Source: Zygaena filipendulae
Taxonomy: Eukaryota > Arthropoda > Insecta > Lepidoptera > Zygaenidae
NCBI GenBank assembly: GCA_907165275.2
Contig: OU015661.1
Span: 4,967,501 to 5,031,500 of the forward strand
DNA length: 64,000 bases
Direction: 5' to 3'
Positions 10,735 through 21,600 of this stretch are shown one piece after another (position 1 is the stretch's first letter; each line of letters starts with the position of its first letter). The translations under genes and the position numbers were made by a program. Under the pieces are notes generated by a model. It ran no database searches. It had not been told where the DNA came from and saw only the letters and a program-made list of their open reading frames with translations.

Positions 10735-13700
10735 ATGTCCACTTTGTTTAATTTGAGAGTTCCCGTCAAAGAAAAACCAGTTACTCATCATCCTTGGGAA
10801 GCCACTATAAACGATGTTTATACTCCCTTCATTAAAACTGCCCATAATTCTGCTAAAAATCTCCAATATCCCAAGAAAAGGGAAAAGATGCCAAATAAGG
10901 AGCGCGTAAAATTCACTATAATCGGTAACAGAGTGACTAAAGAATTTATATATTGCGTAAACCTTGTGAAAGGAATGCACAAATACAGATGGAAGGAATT
11001 CGAATCTCCTGTTATAAGAGGTAGGTAAGTTTTTCAGGAAAAATTTCAAACGCCTGACAACAAAAATTGCAAAAATTTTTCACACCTACTACTCCGGTTC
11101 ACAATCGTTCTGTTATAGAATTCGGTCTTTATATGGTCCGACATTCAATGTTTGACCATGGTCTATCACTAATTACTCTTATAAAAAGTAGGTAGGTAAA
11201 TTCAATCGCTTGCTTGAAAGCAAACCAATGTAGATGAAGTTTTAATAAGCACCGACAGGCGTTTTTAAATTAGAACGATGTGAAGCTGAGGTTCCACGAT
11301 CCGTTTTTTTACCGACCCGCACCAAACCGAAACATTCATGCTTTCCTACCATATCCCGCACCAATCTACATATTTCCACACCGATTGATACGTGCCTTTG
11401 AATTTACCGACTTGGTGAAGGCGGATGACAGCAAACCACAATAGACGTTGCTGTTCTCAGGGTTCAGCCCCGCTCGTGATTACATTCGTCGTGGGACTGT
11501 TTATTAATAATGTTAAAAAATTACAGGCGTAACTAGCCTTGAATGGCCTCTAGTTTGGAATGAACTGAAAATAGAACATGGAGAGTTAGCCTACTGCTTA
11601 AAAAGTCAGGTCGCCGTTTTGATGAACAATAAAATTATTGGCGGAGAACCGGAACTGCGAGAACTAATCGAATCTAAATACGTTTATCACTTGTGTTTAG
11701 ATTATTATAAAGAGAGTGTTGATCAGTTCGTTGGATTCGTCAAATCGTCTGGAGTATGTGACCTTTATTTGGTACTTTTTGGAGGAGGTTCATATCACCG
11801 GATTTAACTTTTGACAAAACATTTCAGAGACCATGTGCGTACATGCATATTTCAATAGACTCTCAACATATCGGTACAATGATTTTTATGGTGGGTAAGC
11901 ACTAGCTGCCAATAGTTTGGATAATGATATAAATATAGTATGTATTTAGCTAGGGCAGTAACTAGGTACTTACGTATTGTCAAGTCTCTCCATCACATAT
12001 TATACTGATGAGTGTTCCCGTACCTATAACAGTTGTACGCGGACATAGTGCCGCATACGTCCGAAAATTTCCTCCGGCTATGCAAAACTAGACGTGGCGG
12101 TTACTCGGGCACCACCGTTCACCGCATTGTGAAAGACGGGTGGATCCAGTGCGGAGGTTACGGATTGAAAAGCGCTAACTTGTCCTGCGAGAACTTCGTA
12201 ATACCGCATGACAAGCGAGGAGTGCTCTGCATGGCTAACAACGGCAGGTGAATACCTAGATCAGGTTGTGTCCAAAATCCTCAGTGGTAGGGTGGCTAAG
12301 ATGTCCTAACTCCTAACCATGCAAAAAATTTTGAGAAAGAAGGTGCTTAATATATGAATGGAAAGAGTTATAAAAATGTGTTTCTTAAAGCCTGACTTAC
12401 GATTAGAATCGTACAGGTAACGTTAGATATCAAAATTCTGGCGTGTGACCTTCCAACAGGTACCCTAACTTGCCTATTGGTAACTTGCATACTCAACTAC
12501 CTATAAATACTTAATATTCTAGACACATCGATTGTTCTACGCAATTTTTCGTGTTATTGCAACCAGCGCCGTGGATGGCGTACAAATACGTGGCTTTCGG
12601 TCAGCTGATTGACGGTGATGCGACCCTGAAGCAAATCGAAAATGTGCCTACATGGTACGAGTCTCCAACTGTGGATATAGTTATTCATAAAGCCGGCATC
12701 CTTAACTTGGATTGTCATGATATAGTAATAAACAAAGGAACGAACGAATACATACAAGGCCACATTGACGATCTCGTTGCATTAGGGGAATTGTTCATCG
12801 AGGTTAGTTAATTTCTTTTGGTCTTTTTTTTTTAATTATTATTTTTGGTCCTTCGAGCCAAATTTGTGATATAAAGAACTGTTTCTGTTGTACATAGGCG
12901 CTTATGGAGAAAGTTTTTCTGGAGATAGAGTTCAGGCGAGTGGCCCGTTTTCGGCAGCTGGGAGAGTGCGTCGAAGAAGAAATGAAGGGTCTTCATGAGA
13001 CCAAGAGGTTTTTTTTAAATAATCTAACATCAATGTAGTTAAAAAGCAGACCGCCCTGAGTGCGGAGGTCGTTGGGTCCCCCCTCCTCCCCTTACCACAC
13101 GACTGCTTTTGCTTAGTCTCCTCACTCTGTGATTCTTCTATTGTATGTGAAATAACCTTTATATTCATAATTTATTCGTGTTTAAACTCAAAATAAATCT
13201 TAGGTTTATGCGCAACAAAGAAGACATACAGAAACAGATTGAGAAGAGTCAAGTGGGCAACGAGTACGAAAACAACGAGTTCGACGTAGAAGTATACGAG
13301 TACGAGCCCGAGGAATATTCGTACAAGCGCGCCTCCCCGCTCCGCTCGCCGAGCTTCGTGAGGCCCGAGATACCGTATTACTTGCCTATGACGGACGTAC
13401 CTTACCCGGGCGAGGTTGAGTCTACATATGATTTGAAAAAGTACACCGGTTTTCACTCTTAACGTGTTATTATAACCCTACATGAAAAAGTCATTGAAAT
13501 ATCGACTTTACGCACAGTGTGTAGGATCTAAATTTCAATGGACGAATTTTGAATGTAAGGTTATAAGCCTGTCAAAGAAATGGTACCTACCCAGTGATCT
13601 CAGCACAGTAGATTATAAACACTATCTCTATAGGTTTCTACGCGGCGATTACTGTTTGGAAACCGACATAGATAAGGACGCACCGAAGCGGCCCGTCCTG

Positions 13701-16700
13701 CGTCCCAGGGTATCGTTCCCGTCGTCACTTTTCAATGTGCAAGATGAGGAATCCGAGGAAGCATCTGGTAAACGACGAGCAAAGCTAGTCTTGCACACTG
13801 TAGCTATTTTAAATTTCTCTTTTATGAAGAAGGTACACAATTTCGCTGAAATTTAACACACCGACGACCGACCCGATTGGCGCAGTAGGTCACCATGCCT
13901 ACCCGCTAATCAAAAGGCTCCGGGTCCGATTTCCGGTGGGATGGACTTCCACTTTCCAGTCTGGGCGTGTATACAATATACATATATTCCTATATCTAGA
14001 CTAAAATATATATTATGTAATTATATTGTAGTATGTATAGTAGGTATACAGTATAAACCACATTTGCTATATTTCCACGACACAAGCTTATTTATAGCTA
14101 AGTGTGGGACCAAGTGAATCTGTGTGTTGTATAGTGGATTATTATTATACCTACCTAATCATAGTCTATACCCAATATCTTCCATGATTATGTTTATCTG
14201 TTGTTCACAAAAAATAAGGTTATGAAGTAAAATAATTATTACCTACCAACTTACTTACCTAGGTCTAGGTATGCTTCCGACAGTTCCGACTGTTTGAGCA
14301 TGTAGGGTAATAAGGTTATTAGCTGTTCCCCGCGATTTTACCTTCCTCGAGAACTTAACCAGCAACTACTTCCTTGTAGATACTTAGATCAAATTCAAGT
14401 ACCTTAAGCAGGTGCTGTGTATTTCCATTTATATAAATCACAGAGGATTCGTATGGACGATGATGACTACCTCGGTCGGATCGATTTTGAGAATTTTATT
14501 ATTATTTTCAGAACAATCTCTGGATTCCGATGATGAGAAAGAAATAAGAAGATATTTAAAGTACTTCTGGGATAATGATTATACTTTAATTTACCTACTT
14601 GTTTCAATTCTATATTAATGTCAGTCTTAATTTTTAGACTCCACGCAGATCGCGTAAGTTTTGCCGGCGGACTCATTAAAACTATAGCCAGAGGCAACTG
14701 TAAGGTGAACTTATTTGAGAGCGCCAGAAAGTAAGTTTCAGAATAAAAAAATCTTTTATCAACTAAAAATGTACAATTTATAATACATACAAATTATCGC
14801 ATAATTCCCTTCTATAAACTTACAGATCAGAATTAATCACCGATGACGAATTAAGGAGATTAAGGTTATATTTTTCTCTATTCATGTACCTATAGATAGT
14901 GGATGGATGTGCCAGAATTACTATGAGTATTAATATTATTGCCGTATACGTAAAGTCGTTGAGAAAACTTTAACCATATTTCATTATAGTGAGCATAATT
15001 GAGAATTTCTCAAAATTTTTATCTATGAAGTTCCACCTTGCTGCAGGTTAGCATCTGCCGAGCGACGTCAAAGTACAGCACCCGCAACAGTCGCAACACC
15101 TACTGAAACAGCTAACAGGTAATTTTATATTTTACCTTTGATTCATCAGAATTAACAGAAAAAGCGGGCTTGTTTTAACAGATCTATTGCTGTCGCCTTC
15201 GCTCCAATCTCCCCAAATAAAGAGCAAGAGGGACAACTGCAGCTCTGATTATACCGAGCGGCGATCTGTTTAAAATTGATGAAATCATAATCTCGTATTC
15301 CTCTGTTTCTTCCTTCAAAACTGGACCGATTTTATTAATGACTAGCTGTCCCGCGCGGTTTCACCCGCGATAACTTTGAAGTTTCCGCGGAATTGTTCCA
15401 TACAAACTTTGCAATCCCTTTTCATCCCCTTCGGGGTTGAATTTTCAAAAGTCCTTTCTTATCGGATGCCTACGTCATACAAAGAACACACCCTCCAAGT
15501 TTCAGGTCTCTACAATCAGCGGTTTAGGCTGTGCGTTGATCCATCAGTCACTCAGGACAAAGCATTTTATATATAAAGATATAGATATATCTATATAAAG
15601 ATATATATATATAGGCTTTGGCAATGCCAGTATTTTTATTTGTCATGGTTGTTGCAACTTTAGGTTTTTTTGCACATGGTAAGTCAAGCTAAATAAAACC
15701 GTTTAGAAACAGAGGAATTGAGTACTAGGTACTTATATCATTATGTATGGAATCAGCGCAGCTCGTGTTTCCTCCTTTCTGACACAAACCACTTCATTAT
15801 GATATGTTCCAACATCCTAGAACCCTTTAACATGATAATTAAATTGATTTAGGAAAGTTTTAATAAGCGCCCCTGATAATGAGAAGGAATCGTTGATTAA
15901 GATCAAACGACGGCAGACTGGCTTTGTTAGGCCAATTAAACTAGAGAAGATTCAAGCAATAGCAAAATCTAGTTCTCATCTAATCGAGGAGGAATCAAAT
16001 CTATCTAGGTAACTTCTAAACTATTGGTAATCATTTTGTGTTCAAACGTCATTTCTGCAAATATAAAATGGCTTCCTTGATCGTTCAAGGAAAGTGCGCA
16101 TCGACCCGGCGGCGGTGCCGTCCGGCGTCGCGCAGGGCCGCACCCGCCGCCAGACGGGGTTCGTGCGCGCCGCCGAGCCGGAGGACTCGGACGCCGAGGT
16201 GCACAGGCAGTCGGTGCTGGTGCGCTTGTACGACGACGTCTCCAAGGACGAGGCAGGGCCCACGCTCAAGGACTACAGGTTGGGTCACGTCACGTACCAC
16301 TCATCACGAGAGGATCTCGTCAAATCCATGTATTAATTTTTAATCAATTAGTTGGCGGGTCAGTTTAATTACTATGTGGCCCTGGCCCTCCCTGGCCAAA
16401 CAGGGAGTTTTTAATAAGTCAGTTCGATATCGATAAGTTTATGGGAGAATGGGAAATGGTAAAAACGAAAAAGGCACTATTTGTAGTATTTTTTTTTTGT
16501 TTTGCATAAGCACTTTACAGATTCGCAATGTACGTGTATATACCTTCTGTAAGATCTGCTGCTATAAACCGGAATTAGTAGTTCAATTTTCATATTTACA
16601 TACTACCCCAAGCTTCATTCGTGATTTCCGACATGCACTCGATTGCTTTTCTTACCATTTCTATAACAATTCTTTTCTATAATAATATTCACCTCTGTAT

Positions 16701-17672
16701 ATTATTATAGAATTTTTTTTCAATATGTTCTTCGCCTCACATTAAATTTTTAAGAAGATATTATGGTGTGTCATTACTATAATATTTTACAGCTATACCT
16801 TTCTCTTTTTTCATTTAAGACCAATGTCCGAAACGCATAAGAACAATTTCCTGCTTCTAACTTATTCGCCCAACACTAACATCAGGAGCGAAGAGAGCAA
16901 CAAAGAGAAATACTACCGCCACTCTATAACAGTGGAGAACGATTCGTTCGACAACTTGATGAGCATGCAGCACGGCAAGAAATGTGCACGCAAAATATCC
17001 TCAGACTACGTCAACACTATAGACCAAGCCGAACGGAGAGGCGAGAACTCGATACGGAGCATCGAATTCGCCAAAACTCGACCCTCCATGTCGGTTTTGG
17101 AGTATCAAAAGAAAAATCAGAAGTATCAAGAGGAGATGCTCCGATCGAAAATTCACACGGTCATGATGCCAGTTAAAGACTTTGGTATGCAGTGAATAAA
17201 GTTTTCGAATAACAAAATTTTCGTAAGGTTTTAGTTGTATCGGAGTTGTAAAGGACGATTGTCAATTGTTTGTCAGTCACAACTCACAACAAATTATTAT
17301 GTATACGTATTTTTTTATATAAGCAGTCTCACACGGGTAAGTTTCTAAATGCCCGAGATCAAAATAAGGCTATGTTATAGTCTTCCAAAAGTCCCGAGGC
17401 CACCTGTATATGGCTACATAGTTTACATATGGCTTTGCTATTAGAAATATGAACTTTTCTTTTTAAAAACTAATTAGTGTCTTAAATTTTCATGATGATC
17501 TGATCATTATAAGTTACAGCACAGATAATATAATACTATGTTACAGACTGTAACTTACAGTAATATTAATATTGGTTATTTTTTTCTGGTTTTAGATGAG
17601 AAGTCTTCTTTAGGCGGAGGAATACGACTGCCCGGCGATACTCCGCTTTATTCTTTATCGGAATGTGAGTAA
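10735..17672 (+). CDS. PPIL6: PPIL6-type inactive cyclophilin with a long C-terminal extension
   Basis: Sixteen exons: 10735-11020, 11527-11753, 11828-11890, 12033-12247, 12523-12802, 12898-13007, 13204-13440, 13634-13767, 14512-14560, 14638-14730, 14826-14864, 15047-15118, 15853-16008, 16090-16278, 16820-17184, 17596-17672. They total 2,592 nt (863 aa plus stop) with all phases consistent. Residues about 50-170 resemble the N-terminal region of human PPIL6, and about 172-315 form a cyclophilin domain (HRIVKDGWIQCGG, NKRG-like DKRGVLCMANNGR, QFFVLLQPAPW, YVAFGQL). Compared with cyclophilin A, Arg55, Gln111, Phe113 and Trp121 are kept, but Phe60, Met61, Gln63 and His126 are replaced by Trp, Ile, Cys and Tyr, so prolyl isomerase activity is doubtful, as in the family. 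The rest (about 540 aa) is charged and low in complexity, including an acidic stretch EYEPEEYSY and RRQTGFVR twice. The start at 10735 is a choice: an in-frame ATG at 10525 lies in a repeat arm, and ATG 10888 is a shorter option. Confidence 0.88.
13857..14165 (+). mobile_element. tRNA-derived SINE
   Basis: The head reads CCGATTGGCGCAGTAGG (pol III A-box type) and, about 40 bp on, CCGGGTCCGATTTCC (B-box type), matching the common lepidopteran SINE that opens CCGACCCGATTGGCGCAG. The tail is AT-rich; its exact 3' edge is not defined. It is not a functional tRNA gene because no cloverleaf acceptor stem closes. It lies in the eighth intron of the PPIL6-like gene. Confidence 0.75.
15341..15575 (+). 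repeat. CCGCGG-type dispersed repeat, second subfamily
   Basis: ACTAGCTGTCCCGCGCGGTT start, then GTTTCCGCGGAATTGTTCC, ACACCCTCCAAGTTTCAGG and a GATATAGATATATC-type simple tail. The same subfamily recurs at 45372-45640. It is in the PPIL6-like gene's intron 12. Confidence 0.78.
17195..17200 (+). promoter_or_regulatory. Possible early poly-A signal of the PPIL6-like gene
   Basis: If the last intron is not spliced, the frame of exon 15 runs on as GMQ and stops with TGA at 17193-17195; AATAAA overlaps that stop. This could give a transcript with an alternative C-terminus. Inference only. Confidence 0.4.
17513..17546. repeat. 20-bp core insertion flanked by GTTACAG duplication
   Basis: The core CACAGATAATATAATACTAT (17520-17539) sits exactly between two copies of GTTACAG (17513-17519 and 17540-17546). 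The identical core occurs at 21865 and 63904. It lies 74 bp before the last exon of the PPIL6-like gene, in the intron. Confidence 0.7.
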
Positions 17673-17940
17673 ATTAAATTATCTTTATAATGGCCTTAAA
17701 ACATTGGCTTTTTAAACTGAGAAGAATTTTTTAATCCTGGTACCATTCAAATAATATCACATTGACATCTTAATTACAGCCTAAATGAGAAGGTGGACAA
17801 TTTGGAGCTAAACAAATTACTAGTGTCATAACCATTATTTCAGAAAGATGAGACGAGGTGTTTTCAAATTAAAAACTACTAAATTGTATCATAATTTTTT
17901 TGTAATCAGTTTTATTGTAGAAATTAAAATTGTAACTTCA

Positions 17941-17950
17941 AATAAATAAA
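17941..17950 (+). promoter_or_regulatory. Poly-A signal for the full-length PPIL6-like transcript
   Basis: AATAAATAAA holds two overlapping AATAAA hexamers about 270 bases after the stop codon at 17670-17672. It is the first such signal after the final exon. Confidence 0.55.
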
Positions 17951-18449
17951 AAAACCTTTGATTATCACTGTAATTGAACTAGAAATTTCCCATCACATTA
18001 AAATATATCTATAATGTAAATACTACGCGTTTATTTTGTTTTGTTTTTTTCATTTTCACTACTATATTATCATAAATAATAATCCATCACAATTGTTTTA
18101 ATGTGTTTAACACATACCTATGCAATGAAATTTTTTTGGGAATAATCATTCTATATGCACTCATTATTATATTCAAACATACTAAAGCGTTCTGGGCTGT
18201 TATCGTTTTACTGTTTGTCTTTTCTACAGGATAGCAAAAAATCATATCCTATACCGTCATAGTTTGCAAACTCCGAGATTCTAAACATTATTTTACTGCG
18301 TTGGTTTATGTAACGCACCTATTAATTCACCAGAAAAGAAAAATCAAAAAGTTTTATTTCAAACGTAAAAATACCAAAATACTAGAAAGTAGCAAACCAG
18401 ACCATAGTTATGCTTATATCAATTTACTTTATCGTAAACAATTACATGT

Positions 18450-18492
18450 ATCTACTGCGGCTTATCTTAACCGCGGGTAAGCCGCAGTAGAT
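18450..18492. repeat. Hairpin, 15-bp perfect arms, in convergent intergenic space
   Basis: ATCTACTGCGGCTTA and TAAGCCGCAGTAGAT pair perfectly around a 13-base loop. It lies between the converging ends of the PPIL6-like gene and ABCB6. A small MITE remnant or an RNA stem near transcript ends are both possible. Confidence 0.75.
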
Positions 18493-18540
18493 ATTAAGTA
18501 GTATTAATAATAAGTCTCACAAAACTTTAAATTATTCAAC

Positions 18541-18546
18541 TTTATT
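18541..18546 (-). promoter_or_regulatory. Poly-A signal for ABCB6
   Basis: TTTATT on the plus strand is AATAAA for ABCB6, about 100 bases after its stop codon (18650-18648). The converging transcripts thus end about 600 bases apart. Confidence 0.55.
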
Positions 18547-18647
18547 ATAATTTACGTCACACGAATACATAATATACCCATAGACTAGCACCCTCCTCAG
18601 TCGACCGCTATTTTGTTCCGATTATTCCAGTTGTTTCCCTTCCTCTC

Positions 18648-21600
18648 TCAATGTCCGTGGCCGTGGGATATGGCGCCGTTGAGCTCGCTGCTGGGCGGCG
18701 GCCGGGGCTGGGCGTTGTTGTTGCCTTCGCCTATAACGTTGTTATTGTTGCCGTTACCGTTCCTATTCTCCAGCTGCTGCTGCCACATGGACGCGTAGAA
18801 ACCGTTCCGTGAGAGCAGTTCCTCGTGACTGGAATGATAAGTTTTTTTTTTCTAATAGTAAATTCTTATCTCACATCTGTCTATCTCATAAAAAGAAGTC
18901 AAAGTTATAATTTATTCAAATTTGGCCCTTAATGTGGCTCTTTTTAACGTCAATAAAATTACAGTTATTATGACAGCACCCATAAAATATCCACCTTTCA
19001 CAACTTTCTAGTGCTATGGCTGAAGAGAAGAAGCCGCGCAACAAACTCTCCAGTAGCACGCTGTCAGTTTAAAGTGAACAATGAGCCGAGAACACACTAT
19101 AGATACAATAACAACGACGCTCAGGGCTCATACTCTGACTGGGCAAATATGTGAACCAAGATAATGTAAAAGTCTTTAGTGTGCTTGGCACTCTGTTTAT
19201 ATGACATCGTGACTTCGAGACCAGCTCGTATGGTAGACAAATGGTAGACAACAAAAGAAGTAGGCCACAGCTATCAGCAGCGCGCGCGTTTTCGCCGTTG
19301 CAGCCGTGGCTGTGACCGAGGGGTAAGGCGCTAAAATGTACTCACTTTCCCCTCTCAATGATCTCCCCGTCTCTGAGCACGAGGATTTCGTCAGCGTGGA
19401 TGATCGTCGACAGTCTGTGGGCGATCATTATCGTCGTTCTGTTCGCGCACACCCGAGCTAGGGCAGCCTGAAACACGACAAATACATAATATGAAAAAAA
19501 AAAACATCAATGATCATAAATTGTTGACCGGTGGAGGTCGCAGCGAGTGGACGTCTGTCGCGTTTTTTATTCATTAATTCCATATTTTCACCACCGTTCA
19601 ACAGCCATTTTGTTTTCCAAGAAAGAAGCTGGTTTTCGAGAGAGAACCGTGTTTTATCTTGAGGAACAATCTAACATTGTCATTGGCGTTTAGCCATAAT
19701 TACTTTAATTGCTAAATATACGTACATTTCCAGAATTATATGCAATAAATCGCCATACATTGCCATTATTGAAGAAGAAAATCAGCGTCGTGGGACTATT
19801 TTCACGTCATAATATGCTGAGTGGTAGTCATAACATATATTCTTCGTTAGTTCAAGCCACACATTTATATTTTTTTTGTATCAAATAAACATTATTCTAT
19901 TCAAATATCCGCATGTCTGCTCGGCTTCATCTAACAGTATGCACTAGCCTCACCTGAATATTTCTCTCAGTGTTCGTGTCGAGAGCTGATGTAGCTTCGT
20001 CTAGTAAGACGATAGCCGGGTCCTTCAATATTGTTCGTGCGATAGCTATCCTTTGCTTTTCGCCTCCACTGAGTTTGAGTCCTCTTTCTCCGACCTGCAT
20101 ATATTTTGTTTTATGTAATTTAGGTAACTAAAATACACTGGCTTATTTTTTAATTAATTAACAGATATGCATGACTTTTGCTTATTCTTCTGATAGGTCA
20201 TATAAAATTTGTTGCAATTTCTTTTTTAAATATTAAATGTACCTGCGTGTCATAAGCATCAGGGAATGTAAGTATTTTATCATGTATATCAGCATTCTTG
20301 GCAGCCGATATAATGTCTGAAGTTGGTGCGCCCAAGCGCCCATATTGAATGTTGTATCTGTAAAGAAAACAATTATTAAATACTATATTTTGTTTCTTGG
20401 TTACAACTGCGTCTGTATCGGAAATCGGAATTACTCCGGGAACTCTTTATATCGTAATAAAAATATGTTACTCGGAGATTCTGTTGCTTTCTATCAGTGA
20501 CATAAATTTAAAAAAGGTTCGGTAGTTTTAGGAATTGAATTTCCCTTTATAATATTGGTATAGTTTTGTAGAACACCACGCGATGTCGTACGGCACCACA
20601 CCCCACCCGGCCATAGAGTAAGGTCACGATAAATATAGAAGTTAAAGCAGACGCCCACATCGACGAGACCCCAAAGCGGACGTCGCATACTGCAGCATTG
20701 CAACGTGGGCTTTGGAGTCTCGACGATGCGCGCATCTGTGTGAGTGTGCTGTGATCTGAGGGATGACTAGTGCTCTCTGGTGTGATATCTTTCCGAACGA
20801 CTATTTCGTCAGGTGGTTTGGTGGCACACCAGCGTGTTTCCGAACAGCTCATTTGAGGGCACACAAAGCACCCACGAGAATTTCGGAATGGCTAATGTGA
20901 GTCCGTGTGCTGTTTCAGAACGCACTTTTAGGCCGCGTTTCCCCAGAAATGTGCGAGAATGGGTAGCGAGGGTTGTTTTTGTTAAGAACCAATAGAATCA
21001 CTTAATAAAACCTGCGCTGAGCGAGACTAGGTAAACTAAGAGATTCTATTGGTTCTTACTTCCTCGATACCCATCCTCGCACACCCAGGCACGGTCTGAG
21101 GGTGGGGGGTGGTCACGGGGGACATGACCCCCTAAACGGTCTGAGGGTGGGGGGGGGGGTCACGGGGGACATGACCCCCCCCTAAAATCCATTCATTTTA
21201 TAACGTGTGCAATAAAATTGTGTATTGTTCAATTTACTCGACATAATATTATATTATTATCAGTGCCACCCCCCCCCCCAATTTCAGCCTGCGACCGCGC
21301 CTGCGCACACCTCTGGCGGAAACGCAGCCTCACTGTGGTAAGGTGGCGCGTACCTGACGGTGTTGTTGAACAGCACGGTGTCCTGCGGCACCACGCCCAG
21401 GCTGGCGCGCAGCGACGCCTGCGTCACGGTGCGCACGTCCTGCCCGTCCACCAGCACCGCGCCCTCGTTCACGTCGTAGAAGCGGAACAGCAGGCGCATT
21501 ATCGTCGACTTGCCCGCGCCGCTCGGACCGACCTGTCGCGTGCGGTTCGCATCGGGTTCAAATTAAACGAACAGCGCGAACCGTGATGACGTAAACACGC

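Noticed and set aside
13864..13935. tRNA gene candidate because of A-box and B-box motifs
   Set aside because: The stems do not close to a cloverleaf, and the text matches the head of a common lepidopteran SINE.
16038..16343. 101-codon arginine-rich frame
   Set aside because: Shifted reading of the PPIL6-like exon 16090-16278, whose frame is fixed by splice phases on both sides.
21218..21586. 122-codon plus-strand frame with [19 protein letters not shown] text
   Set aside because: It is the antisense shadow of the ABCB6 Walker A exon (21354-21532 minus).
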